NCBI GenBank assembly: GCA_030550625.1
Contig: JAUQOZ010000356.1
Coordinates: 1 to 38,940, forward strand
Direction of reading: 5' to 3'
Source of the DNA: Chloroflexota bacterium
Lineage (GTDB): Bacteria; Chloroflexota; Chloroflexia; Chloroflexales; Chloroflexaceae
DNA: 38,940 bases
Below, one piece after another: positions 17,511 through 24,272 of this stretch; the first letter of the stretch is position 1; every line of letters begins with the position of its first letter. Position numbers and translations under genes: made by a program. Under the pieces are notes generated by a model. That model was not told where the DNA came from, ran no database searches, and worked only from the letters and a program-made list of their open reading frames with translations.

Positions 17511-17525
17511 CACCGGGCGGTTGGC

Positions 17526-18104
17526 ATGCGCGTAATAACCGGAAAAGCGAAAGGGCATCGCCTGAAAGCGCCGAAAGGGCTTGGCACCCGGCCAATGCTG
17601 GATCGGGTCAAAGAGGCGCTCTTTTCTGTGCTGGAAGGGTACGGGCCAATTCGCGGCGCCGTGCTCGATCTCTACGCTGGCACCGGCTCGCTCGGCATCG
17701 AATGTTTGTCCCGCGGGGCTGACAGCGCCGATTTTGTTGAGCGCAATGCGCACGTCTGCTCGATCATCGCCGAAAACCTGCGCCATACTCGTTTTGATCA
17801 GCAAGCGCGCATCCATCACATGCCGGTTGATCGCTTTTTGCACCGTCAGCGCGGCGTTGGACGCTATGATATAATCATTATGGACCCGCCGTATGCTGAT
17901 CCAGAGATCGAGGCGACCATGCAGCTCGTCGCGAGCAGTGGCGTTGGCAAAGAGGGCAGTTTGCTGATCGTCGGGCATTCACCCCGTGTCGCGCTCGCCG
18001 ATGCGTATCCCGGTCTGCACCGGATCAAGTTTCGCCGGTTGGGTGATTCCTGTTTTTCGATCTACGAACTCACGTCCACCGCTATGCCGGAACAAGAAGG
18101 GTAA
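17526..18104 (+). CDS. rsmD: 16S rRNA (guanine966-N2)-methyltransferase RsmD
   Basis: The 192-residue product has the RsmD opening RVITGKAKGHRLKAP and TRPMLDRVKEALFSVL. The SAM-binding motif is LDLYAGTGSLGIE (47-59), and the catalytic motif DPPY is at 120-123. It methylates a guanine in 16S rRNA helix 31. The ATG at 17526 has a weak GGCGG upstream. It is 3 nt from coaD, a pairing conserved in many bacteria. Confidence 0.95.
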   Translation: MRVITGKAKGHRLKAPKGLGTRPMLDRVKEALFSVLEGYGPIRGAVLDLYAGTGSLGIECLSRGADSADFVERNAHVCSIIAENLRHTRFDQQARIHHMPVDRFLHRQRGVGRYDIIIMDPPYADPEIEATMQLVASSGVGKEGSLLIVGHSPRVALADAYPGLHRIKFRRLGDSCFSIYELTSTAMPEQEG

Positions 18105-18107
18105 GCC

Positions 18108-18593
18108 ATGCGCATCGCCATCTATCCCGGCAGTTTCGATCCGGTCACCTACGCTCACCTTGATATCGCCCGCCGCGCCGCGCGCATCTTCGACCGGGTC
18201 ATTATGGCCGTGTTCGATCGACCACAAAAGCGGTTACTGTTTTCAACCGAAGAGCGCTTGCACTTGTTGCGCGCGACAACCGCTGACCTCGCCAATGTCG
18301 AAGCAATGAGCTACCACATCCTCACGGTTGAATTCGCGCGTGAGGTTGGCGCATGCGCAATCGTGCGCGGCCTGCGCGCCGGGAGCGATTTTGAAGCTGA
18401 GTTCCAGATGGCGCAGGTCAATCAGACGATCGATCCCGAGATTGAAGTGGTGGTGCTGATGGCCGGGCGGCCATTCGCGCATATCAGCTCGACGGCCGTG
18501 CGCGAAATGGCAAGCCTAGGGCGCGATCCAGTGGAATTTGCGCCACCGGTGGTCGTTGCGGCCTTACGGGAAAAATTCGCGCAGAGGGGGTGA
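18108..18593 (+). CDS. coaD: Phosphopantetheine adenylyltransferase CoaD
   Basis: The 161-residue enzyme adds AMP from ATP to 4'-phosphopantetheine, the next-to-last step of coenzyme A synthesis. It opens [20 protein letters not shown], in which H17 belongs to the nucleotidyl-transferase H-x-x-H/T-x-G-H type loop, and has ISSTAVRE at 126-133. Length matches the family. The stop overlaps the next gene by 4 nt (GTGA). Confidence 0.96.
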   Translation: MRIAIYPGSFDPVTYAHLDIARRAARIFDRVIMAVFDRPQKRLLFSTEERLHLLRATTADLANVEAMSYHILTVEFAREVGACAIVRGLRAGSDFEAEFQMAQVNQTIDPEIEVVVLMAGRPFAHISSTAVREMASLGRDPVEFAPPVVVAALREKFAQRG

Positions 18594-19024
18594 TCGCCAT
18601 CGAGCTGGATGATCTGATTGATGAATTGGAAGAGGTGATCGCTGCCGGGGTTCGCTTGCCCCTCAGCGGCGGGCGCACGCTGATTGATGAAGGTCGCGTG
18701 CTCGAGATCATCGACCAGATGCGCACAGTCATTCCCGAAGAGATCCGGCGCGCCCGCCGGATTATCGCCGAGCAAGAGCAATTGCTCGCTGCTGCGCAGG
18801 CCCGCGTGCAAGAGGTGCTGAGCGAACGCGGTCTGTTGGCGGCTGTCGAAGCGGAGCGCGCGCGCCTGCTGCAACAGGCCGAACAGGAAGCTGCTGAGGT
18901 GCGAGCTGGCGCTGACGCCTACGCCCGGCAAGTATTGGAAGAACTCGATGAGCGGCTGAGCAAGTTGCTCACGAGCGTTCGGAATGGCTTGCATGCGCTG
19001 GATGAGCGCCAACCGGGCGCTTGA
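18590..19024 (+). CDS. Coiled-coil protein, possible SepIVA/DivIVA-like
   Basis: The 144-residue product starts at GTG 18590, overlapping the coaD stop; GAGGGG lies nearby. It is almost wholly helical. Residues about 25-35 hold a Leu-Pro-Leu-Ser-Gly turn, and residues 45-130 form a long coiled coil rich in Ala, Glu, Gln and Arg, often annotated as ATPase or V-type subunit-like. There is no transmembrane segment. In mycobacteria a DivIVA-type protein (SepIVA) is encoded next to a DUF177 gene, so a cell-envelope or septum role is a reasonable inference from structure and neighbours. I cannot confirm it by homology here. Confidence 0.6.
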   Translation: MIAIELDDLIDELEEVIAAGVRLPLSGGRTLIDEGRVLEIIDQMRTVIPEEIRRARRIIAEQEQLLAAAQARVQEVLSERGLLAAVEAERARLLQQAEQEAAEVRAGADAYARQVLEELDERLSKLLTSVRNGLHALDERQPGA

Positions 19025-19050
19025 CAACCCGCCACTCTCTCGCCTATAAT
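19021..19050 (+). promoter_or_regulatory. Perfect-consensus sigma-70 promoter for DUF177-rpmF
   Basis: TTGACA (19021-19026) and TATAAT (19045-19050) match both hexamers exactly with an 18-bp spacer. The -35 overlaps the TGA stop of the coiled-coil gene. Transcription should begin near 19057, giving a leader of about 40 nt that contains a TGGCGC/GCGCCA inverted repeat. Confidence 0.85.
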
Positions 19051-19094
19051 TTGGCGCTTGTGGCGGGGCCATTGGCGCGCCACAGGTGAAAGTT

Positions 19095-19628
19095 ATGACA
19101 GCTCTACGGTTTAATCTCGCGCAACTGCTGCGCGAAGAGATGGGAGCGCGACGCGATATCTCATTTACCGAGCCGGCGCTGCGGCTCGATGATGATCTGA
19201 CGTTGCGCAATATTAGCGGTCGCCTCCGTTTGACCCGCACGGCGGCTGGTGTGTACGCACAGGTGACTGTTCACGGCGTGGTCACTCTCACATGCGTGCG
19301 CTCGCTTGAACAGTTCGATTATGAACTTGATCTCGACTTCAGCGACCAGTTTTACGCTGTAGTCGATGTGGTGAATGGGCACCGATTGCCCAAACCGGTG
19401 GAAGATGATCCGTTTATGCTCGATGAGCTGCACCACATTGATGTGGGTGAAGCGATTCGCAGCTATGCGCTGATCAGCTTGCCGATGAACCCGGTCGCGC
19501 CGGCTTACCGCGACCAACCGGTCAATTATACGGTTGAGTCGGAAGGCATTGAGGAAGACGACGCTCCAGTCGATGAACGCTTCGCTGCGCTGCGTGAATG
19601 GGCGGAGCGACAACGGAACCAAAACTGA
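19095..19628 (+). CDS. DUF177 (YceD-family) protein
   Basis: The product is 177 residues from ATG 19095, which is 6 nt from AGGTG; a GTG three codons earlier would overlap that site. It has the DUF177 features LRLTRTAAGVYAQVTVHG, a cysteine in TLTCVRSLEQF and an acidic C-terminal half with HHIDVGEAIRSYALISLP. The family is always next to rpmF and has been linked to 23S rRNA or ribosome assembly in plants and bacteria. Only one of the often four cysteines is kept. It is translated from the strong promoter at 19021. Confidence 0.85.
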   Translation: MTALRFNLAQLLREEMGARRDISFTEPALRLDDDLTLRNISGRLRLTRTAAGVYAQVTVHGVVTLTCVRSLEQFDYELDLDFSDQFYAVVDVVNGHRLPKPVEDDPFMLDELHHIDVGEAIRSYALISLPMNPVAPAYRDQPVNYTVESEGIEEDDAPVDERFAALREWAERQRNQN

Positions 19629-19641
19629 GGAGTAACAAATC

Positions 19642-19827
19642 ATGGGTGCAGTACCGAAGCGAAAAGTATCGCGCCACCGGCGCGGTAACCGGCGGCAGCA
19701 TCTGGCGTTGACACCGCCGGTGATGGTCACTTGCCCGCGCTGCGGCGAATTAATGCGGGCGCATCGCGCATGCCTGTCGTGCGGTTACTACAAGGGCCGG
19801 CAGGTCCTGAAAGTGAACGCTGAGTAA
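19642..19827 (+). CDS. rpmF: 50S ribosomal protein L32 (zinc form)
   Basis: The 61-residue product begins MGAVPKRKVSRHRRGNRR. C31/C34 and C44/C47 form the zinc ribbon of the C+ type. L32 lies near the tunnel exit in the 50S subunit. GAGGAG precedes the ATG. The DUF177-rpmF-fab order is the classical link between ribosome and fatty-acid genes. Confidence 0.97.
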   Translation: MGAVPKRKVSRHRRGNRRQHLALTPPVMVTCPRCGELMRAHRACLSCGYYKGRQVLKVNAE

Positions 19828-19871
19828 TCAGTGAAGCTCGGATCGCGACACGTACAGGGTCCACAGGCATG

Positions 19872-19911
19872 AAGGGGCTGCCTGCCGATCGGATCGGTTT
19901 GGCAGCCCTTT
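19872..19911 (+). terminator. Terminator or attenuator between rpmF and fabH
   Basis: AAGGGGCTGCC (19872-19882) pairs with GGCAGCCCTTT (19901-19911) through 11 bp, one a wobble. A smaller stem, CCGATC with GATCGG, fits in the loop. The T-stretch is only three bases and lies partly within the stem, so readthrough into the fab genes is likely. Confidence 0.55.
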
Positions 19912-19935
19912 ACCGTAGATAGAAAGGTTGTGAGG

Positions 19936-20940
19936 GTGAGCAGGGAACGTTACGCGGCAGTGATCGGCTGGGGTATGGCCGTCCCCTCTCGCGTGATCAC
20001 GAATGATGAGCTGGCACAACGGATTGACACTTCTGATGAGTGGATCCGCACCCGTACCGGCATCCGTGAACGCCGGGTCGCCAGCCCCGGTGAGAGCACC
20101 TCAACCTTCGCAACCGCCGCCGGACGCGAGGCGCTGGCAATGGCGGGAGTCGATGCGACGACCATTGATACGGTGATTGTCGCTACCTGCACCCCTGATC
20201 GACCGTTCCCCGCAACCGCTTGCACGGTGCAAGCAAATCTGAACATCCCACGGGCGACCGCGTTTGATCTGGCTGCGGCATGCAGCGGTTTTGTCTATGG
20301 ACTGACCGTCGCCACGAGCCTGATTAAAAGTGGCGTCAGCCGCCGCCTCTTGCTGATCGGGGCCGATATCTTTACCCACTATATCAACTGGGATGACCGC
20401 AATACCTGCGTCTTGTTTGGCGATGGCGCCGGCGCAGTGGTGCTAGAAGCGACTGACCAGCCGTTTGGCCTGATCGCTTCCAACCTGAGCGCCGACGGCA
20501 ACCTCGAAGACCTCATGGCGGTTGATGCCGGCGGCACGCGCATGCCGCTCACTGCTGAGCTGCTGGCTGAAGGCCGGCAATATGTCTACATGAATGGGCG
20601 TGAGATCTTTAAGCACGCCGTGCGTGAGATGAGCGATTCAGCGATGCAGGTGGTGCAAGCGGCTGGGTTGACGATCGACGATATTGCGCTGGTGATTCCA
20701 CACCAAGCCAATGTGCGGATCATTGATGCAGTCGCACGCCGGCTCGAAATTCCGCCTGAGCGGGTGATGATCAATCTCGACCGGTATGGCAACACGTCAG
20801 CAGCTTCCATTCCGATTGCCTTGTACGAAGCCGCCCAACAGGGCCGGATCGGATCTGGCGACTATGTCTTAGTCACCGCATTTGGCGGCGGTTTAACTTG
20901 GGGATCGGGAGTGGTACGCTGGGGACGTCCGGCGCAGTAA
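19936..20940 (+). CDS. fabH: 3-oxoacyl-[acyl-carrier-protein] synthase III
   Basis: This condensing enzyme joins acetyl-CoA (or a branched starter) with malonyl-ACP to begin fatty-acid synthesis. I prefer GTG 19936, 8 nt from AAAGG; GTG 19930 is too close to that site. The product is 334 residues. The catalytic triad is C116 (AAACSGF), H256 (PHQAN) and N286 (GNTSAAS). The N-terminal TSDEWIRTRTGI motif is also conserved. It heads the fab cluster. Confidence 0.97.
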   Translation: MSRERYAAVIGWGMAVPSRVITNDELAQRIDTSDEWIRTRTGIRERRVASPGESTSTFATAAGREALAMAGVDATTIDTVIVATCTPDRPFPATACTVQANLNIPRATAFDLAAACSGFVYGLTVATSLIKSGVSRRLLLIGADIFTHYINWDDRNTCVLFGDGAGAVVLEATDQPFGLIASNLSADGNLEDLMAVDAGGTRMPLTAELLAEGRQYVYMNGREIFKHAVREMSDSAMQVVQAAGLTIDDIALVIPHQANVRIIDAVARRLEIPPERVMINLDRYGNTSAASIPIALYEAAQQGRIGSGDYVLVTAFGGGLTWGSGVVRWGRPAQ

Positions 20941-20949
20941 GGGGTTCGC

Positions 20950-20970
20950 TGGGCCGCTCGTTACGGCCCA
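20950..20970 (+). other. Small hairpin between fabH and fabD
   Basis: TGGGCCG and CGGCCCA pair through 7 bp around a 7-nt loop, 9 nt after the fabH stop. No T-tract follows. The rest of the 131-nt gap shows no clear promoter; the fabD ribosome binding site (GGAAGGAG) lies at its end. Confidence 0.4.
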
Positions 20971-21071
20971 TGAAGATATAGCGACCTAACACGGACGAAG
21001 AGCGGTCATGCTGGCGCAAGAGCCGAGGGGGAGGGCAAAGCGCCGGCAGGGAAGGAGAAGGCGGGCAAACC

Positions 21072-22031
21072 ATGAGCATTGCTTGGGTCTTTCCGGGTCA
21101 GGGATCGCAGGTAGTTGGCATGGGGCGCGATTTGATCGCTGCATCCGCAGCAGCGCGCCAAATTTTTGCCACTGCGGACGAGACGCTTGATTTCGGGTTG
21201 AGTGAATTGTGCTTTAGCGGGCCAGAAACCGACCTCACCGCCACAGAGAATGCGCAACCGGCGCTCCTCACCACCAGTATGGCCCTCTTAGCCGCAATGC
21301 GCGAACTATTGGGCGACCGGCTCGAACCACCGATTGCGGTCGCTGGTCACAGCCTTGGCGAATATTCGGCCTTGGTTGCAGGCGGTTCATTGGATTTCAC
21401 CACAGCGTTGCGCCTCGTGCGTCGCCGGGGTGAATTGATGGCCGCCGCCCACGATGGCAGCATGGCAGCCGTCATCGGGCTTGATGCCGGCATTCTTGAA
21501 CAAATCTGCCAAGAGGTGAGCGCGGCGCTGCAACACCACAATCAATTGCACGGCACCGTTGTCATCGCCAATTACAATGCACCTGATCAACTCGTGATCA
21601 GCGGCAGTGTGGTGGCAGTGGAACATGCCAGCCTGCTCGCCAAAAGTCGCGGCGCAAAACGGGTAATTCCCCTCAAAGTCAGCGCAGCCTTCCATTCCCC
21701 CTTGATGGTCGAAGCCGCTGAAGGTATGGCGCAGGCGATTGCCAGCGCGACCGTACGCGATCTGGATATTCCGCTGATTGCCAATGTCACGGCTGAACCG
21801 CTCCGCGATGCTGATGATGTGCGGCGCGAAATGGTCGCGCAAGTGGTAGCGCCGGTGCGTTGGATTGCGTCAGTCCAGCACATGGTCGCGATGGGGGTCG
21901 AAACCTTCGTCGAGATCGGACCGGGAAGAGTATTGACTGGGTTGATTCGCCGGATTGCGCCAGCAGCGCGCTTGATCAACGTCGCTACCTTCGAGGATGT
22001 ACGGGCATTGACGGCAATGCAACCGGTATAG
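21072..22031 (+). CDS. fabD: Malonyl-CoA:ACP transacylase
   Basis: The 319-residue enzyme moves malonyl from CoA to acyl carrier protein. The N-terminus has WVFPGQGSQVVGMG, the active serine is S94 in GHSLGEYSA, and H208 in AAFHSPLM completes the dyad. GAAGGAGAAGG precedes the ATG. Eight nt separate it from fabG, consistent with one transcript. Confidence 0.97.
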   Translation: MSIAWVFPGQGSQVVGMGRDLIAASAAARQIFATADETLDFGLSELCFSGPETDLTATENAQPALLTTSMALLAAMRELLGDRLEPPIAVAGHSLGEYSALVAGGSLDFTTALRLVRRRGELMAAAHDGSMAAVIGLDAGILEQICQEVSAALQHHNQLHGTVVIANYNAPDQLVISGSVVAVEHASLLAKSRGAKRVIPLKVSAAFHSPLMVEAAEGMAQAIASATVRDLDIPLIANVTAEPLRDADDVRREMVAQVVAPVRWIASVQHMVAMGVETFVEIGPGRVLTGLIRRIAPAARLINVATFEDVRALTAMQPV

Positions 22032-22039
22032 AGAAGGTT

Positions 22040-22786
22040 ATGGAATTGCAGGGGCAGGTCGCCATCATTACCGGTGGCGCGCGTGGCATCGGGCGCGCCA
22101 CGACCATTGAGCTGGCTGCTGCCGGGGCGCGCGTATTGATTAACTATCAACGTAGCGCCTCGGCGGCTGAAGCCTTGGCGGCTGAGATTATCGCCAATGG
22201 CGGTGATGCGTTGGCTTTTCAGGCGAACGTTACCGATGAGCAGGCGGTCGAGCGGATGGTACACGCGGCGCTAGAGCGCTGGGGCCGGATTGATGTGCTA
22301 GTGAATAATGCCGGCATCACTGCCGATGCGCCACTGGCTCGCCTCCGGCCTGAGCAATGGCAACAGGTGATTGAAACCGATCTGACCTCAGTGTTTCTCT
22401 GTTGCCGCGCTGCCGTGCCAATCATGCGCGCTGCCGGCTATGGCCGGATCGTCTCGGTCAGTTCGCTGGCGGCGCTGGCCGGCAATGTCGGCCAGACGAA
22501 TTATGCCGCCGCCAAAGCCGGCATTATCGGCTTGAGCCGCTCGCTCGCCCGTGAAGTCGCCCGTGATGGCATTACTGTCAATGTTGTCGCTCCCGGTTAT
22601 ATCGAAACCGATATGGTGGAAACCGTGCCGGAAGCATTACGGGCATGGGCGCTGCAAGCGATCGCGTTGGGACGGTTTGGCCGGCCCGAAGAGGTTGCCG
22701 CCGCCATCCGGTTTCTCGTCTCGCCACGCGCTTCGTACATTACCGGCCATGTCTTGACTATTGACGGCGGTTGGGTGATGCCGTAG
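22040..22786 (+). CDS. fabG: 3-oxoacyl-[ACP] reductase
   Basis: The 248-residue short-chain dehydrogenase reduces 3-oxoacyl-ACP with NADPH in each elongation cycle. I start at ATG 22040 after GAAGG; the open frame upstream is only an overlap with fabD. The nucleotide motif TGGARGIG is at 11-18, NNAG at 89-92. The catalytic residues are S142, Y155 and K159 (YAAAK), all present. The C-terminal [15 protein letters not shown] is typical. Confidence 0.96.
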   Translation: MELQGQVAIITGGARGIGRATTIELAAAGARVLINYQRSASAAEALAAEIIANGGDALAFQANVTDEQAVERMVHAALERWGRIDVLVNNAGITADAPLARLRPEQWQQVIETDLTSVFLCCRAAVPIMRAAGYGRIVSVSSLAALAGNVGQTNYAAAKAGIIGLSRSLAREVARDGITVNVVAPGYIETDMVETVPEALRAWALQAIALGRFGRPEEVAAAIRFLVSPRASYITGHVLTIDGGWVMP

Positions 22787-22824
22787 CGGTATTGCGCTAC
22801 AATGCCCATACAACGGAAACAACA

Positions 22825-23574
22825 ATGATCGACTTCACCGGACAAGTAGCAATCGTTACCGGCGGGTCGGGAGGGATCGGGCAAGCGATTGTGCGCGGTC
22901 TTGCCCGGCATGGCGCTCGGGTGTTGGTAGGGTACCATCACGACGAGGCTGCTGCTGCTAGCATTGTCGCCGTAGCCCAATCGTTTGGCAGCGAAGCCGC
23001 AGCACTGGCAATCGATGTCCGCGAAGTTGACAGTGGGCCTGCGTTGGTGAATGCGGCCCTCGAGCGGTGGGGCCAGCTTGACATTTTGATCAACAGTGCG
23101 GGAATTGCCGATTATGGCCCGCTGAGCGAGATGAGCAGCGAGCGTTGGCGACAAACGATCCAAACCAACCTGAGCGGGGTCTATCACACCTGCCGCGCAG
23201 CCCTACGCCCGATGATGCAACAGCGCTACGGACGGATCATCAATCTGGCTGCACTGTACGGATCCTCTGGCTTTCCCGGCCAAGCCGACTTTGCTGCGGC
23301 AGCCGGCGGGATTATCGGGCTAACGCGCGCCTTAGCCCGTGAAGCGGCGCCGTGGCAGATCACTGTCAATGCGGTCGCACCGGGAATGATCGAGACCGAC
23401 CTCGTGCAAGCCATTCCGGCAGAAATCCAAGCGTGGAGCGCTAATATTATCGCGTTACGCCGGTTGGGGAAGCCCGAAGAGGTTGCCGCCGCTGTGCTCT
23501 TCCTTGCGTCGCCGGCAGCATCGTATATCACCGGACAGACGCTGGCGGTCGATGGCGGCTGGACGATGGCGTAG
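22825..23574 (+). CDS. FabG-like SDR protein lacking the catalytic triad
   Basis: The 249-residue product aligns end to end with the upstream fabG without gaps in the core. It keeps the NAD(P)-binding TGGSGGIG (12-19), N115 and the C-terminal [11 protein letters not shown]. The active serine, tyrosine and lysine positions read A143, F156 and A160 (DFAAAAGG against NYAAAKAG). It should bind cofactor and form an SDR fold but not reduce oxoacyl groups by the normal mechanism. The frame is intact and base composition matches its neighbours, so this looks like a maintained pseudo-enzyme rather than a decaying copy. It may partner or regulate FabG. The ATG follows an A-rich stretch without a clear ribosome binding site, 38 nt after fabG. 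Confidence 0.9.
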   Translation: MIDFTGQVAIVTGGSGGIGQAIVRGLARHGARVLVGYHHDEAAAASIVAVAQSFGSEAAALAIDVREVDSGPALVNAALERWGQLDILINSAGIADYGPLSEMSSERWRQTIQTNLSGVYHTCRAALRPMMQQRYGRIINLAALYGSSGFPGQADFAAAAGGIIGLTRALAREAAPWQITVNAVAPGMIETDLVQAIPAEIQAWSANIIALRRLGKPEEVAAAVLFLASPAASYITGQTLAVDGGWTMA

Positions 23575-23607
23575 GGAGATAGCGTTCCTTTTCCGCTATA
23601 CCAGCAT

Positions 23608-23643
23608 AAAAACGCAGATGCGGCAGTTGCCTACCGCATCGCG
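23608..23643 (-). terminator. Intrinsic terminator of the minus-strand RNA
   Basis: Read on the minus strand, CGC then GATGCGG pair with CCGCATC then GCG, with one bulged T, around a 10-nt top; the tract TTTTT follows at once (23612-23608). This is a good rho-independent terminator. No minus-strand reading frame ends here, so it closes the RNA gene described at 23608-24117. Confidence 0.7.
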
Positions 23644-24117
23644 ACTAAACGGATCAACTTAATTACCCGCCTACGTTAAACCCTCTCGGAAACCAACCGC
23701 CTCGAGAGTTCATCAGAGCGGCAAGGATGTTCCGAACCACCGTACCCTCACAGGTCCTTTAGCTGCTCCGCCTTCAGCAGATGATGCGCCGGGCTAGCTT
23801 TTGCTATTGGATTACCTCACCATCTAGCGTGGGACAGCAGCTCCTTCTTACCCAACGCGGTGAGTTTGTTTGGGAGGCAACCGTACGGCTCGCAGAGCAT
23901 CCGATTACTCAGCAGTAATCTGGCGCTTGTCTGTTCGTCTCCCCGACCCCATCATCCTTACCTTTTTTTCGATGGTGGTCGTTTCCCCGAACTTACGCTT
24001 CATCTCTCCAGACTTACCCACACATAACTCTTTACATTAGAGGTGAAGCGCTTGCCTTCCGGTTGCACGTAAGTGGTTGGTTCCTCCTTCCGGTTTCTGA
24101 TGTTCTCTCGAGGCTAC
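23608..24117 (-). ncRNA. Predicted structured non-coding RNA, about 510 nt, class unassigned
   Basis: A minus-strand transcription unit with its own promoter and terminator and no ORF of note. On the RNA, the 5' end GCCTCGAGAG-AA-CATCAGA (24114-24096) pairs with TCTGATG-AA-CTCTCGAGGC (23717-23699): 10 + 7 bp around a symmetric AA/AA loop. Just inside, GGAACCAACC (24084-24075) pairs with GGTTGGTTTCC (23698-23688) beyond that helix, which makes a pseudoknot. Further helices: ACTTA+CGCTTCA (24074-24070, 24050-24044) with TGAAGCGTAAGT (24002-23991); CGACCACCATC (23981-23971) with GATGGGGTCG (23953-23944), below which a purine loop GGGAAA/GGGAGA is closed by GTTCG/CGAAC; GATTACT/AGTAATC (23920-23903); CTCACC/GGTGAG (23864-23816) enclosing GCGTTGGG/CCCACGC. 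It is not RNase P, tmRNA or SRP RNA by their signature motifs. An ornate large RNA or a HEARO/OMEGA-type RNA are alternatives. Confidence 0.7.
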
Positions 24118-24123
24118 GGCCTT

Positions 24124-24152
24124 ATCATAGCACCCTGAAGGTCAAAAATCAA
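24124..24152 (-). promoter_or_regulatory. Promoter of the minus-strand structured RNA
   Basis: On the minus strand, TTGATT (24152-24147) and TATGAT (24129-24124) are 17 bp apart, four and five matches to the sigma-70 hexamers. The predicted start, near 24117, is only about 3 nt from the first base of the closing helix of the RNA, so promoter and fold support each other. Confidence 0.65.
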
Positions 24153-24177
24153 GTACTTAATCGTAACTTAACGATGA

Positions 24178-24198
24178 TAAAACACAATTCTTTGTGCT
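24178..24198 (-). terminator. AT-rich terminator after the crtI-family gene
   Basis: On the minus strand, AGCACAA and TTGTGTT pair through 7 bp (one wobble) around the loop AGAA, and the stem runs into TTTTATC. It lies about 75 nt after the stop of the minus-strand CrtI-type gene. The rest of 24199-24272 is AT-rich spacer in which I see nothing else. It would separate crtI transcription from the downstream RNA gene. Confidence 0.5.
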
Positions 24199-24272
24199 AT
24201 CAGCCATCGGAGGGTTAAAAAGCTATTAAATATTCATCAGGCACACCTACAGGGTTGTAAAGTGTTTTTTGT

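Noticed and set aside
21860..22039. 60-codon upstream extension of fabG
   Set aside because: It lies inside fabD in another frame; the ATG at 22040 has a site and gives the family N-terminus.
23878..23900. Group II intron domain V (GAGCCGT-ACGGTT on the minus strand)
   Set aside because: The lower stem matches, but the 34-nt hairpin, GNRA loop, intron ends and a reverse transcriptase gene are missing.
23699..24114. MITE or insertion-sequence remnant with 19-bp inverted ends
   Set aside because: No target duplication is visible, and the adjoining 10-bp pairing is pseudoknotted rather than a colinear inverted repeat, which fits RNA structure better.
23608..24117. RNase P RNA, tmRNA or SRP RNA
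   Set aside because: The RNase P GAGGAAA core, the tmRNA tRNA-like 3' end with CCA, and the SRP GGAAGGAAGCAGCC-type loop are not found.
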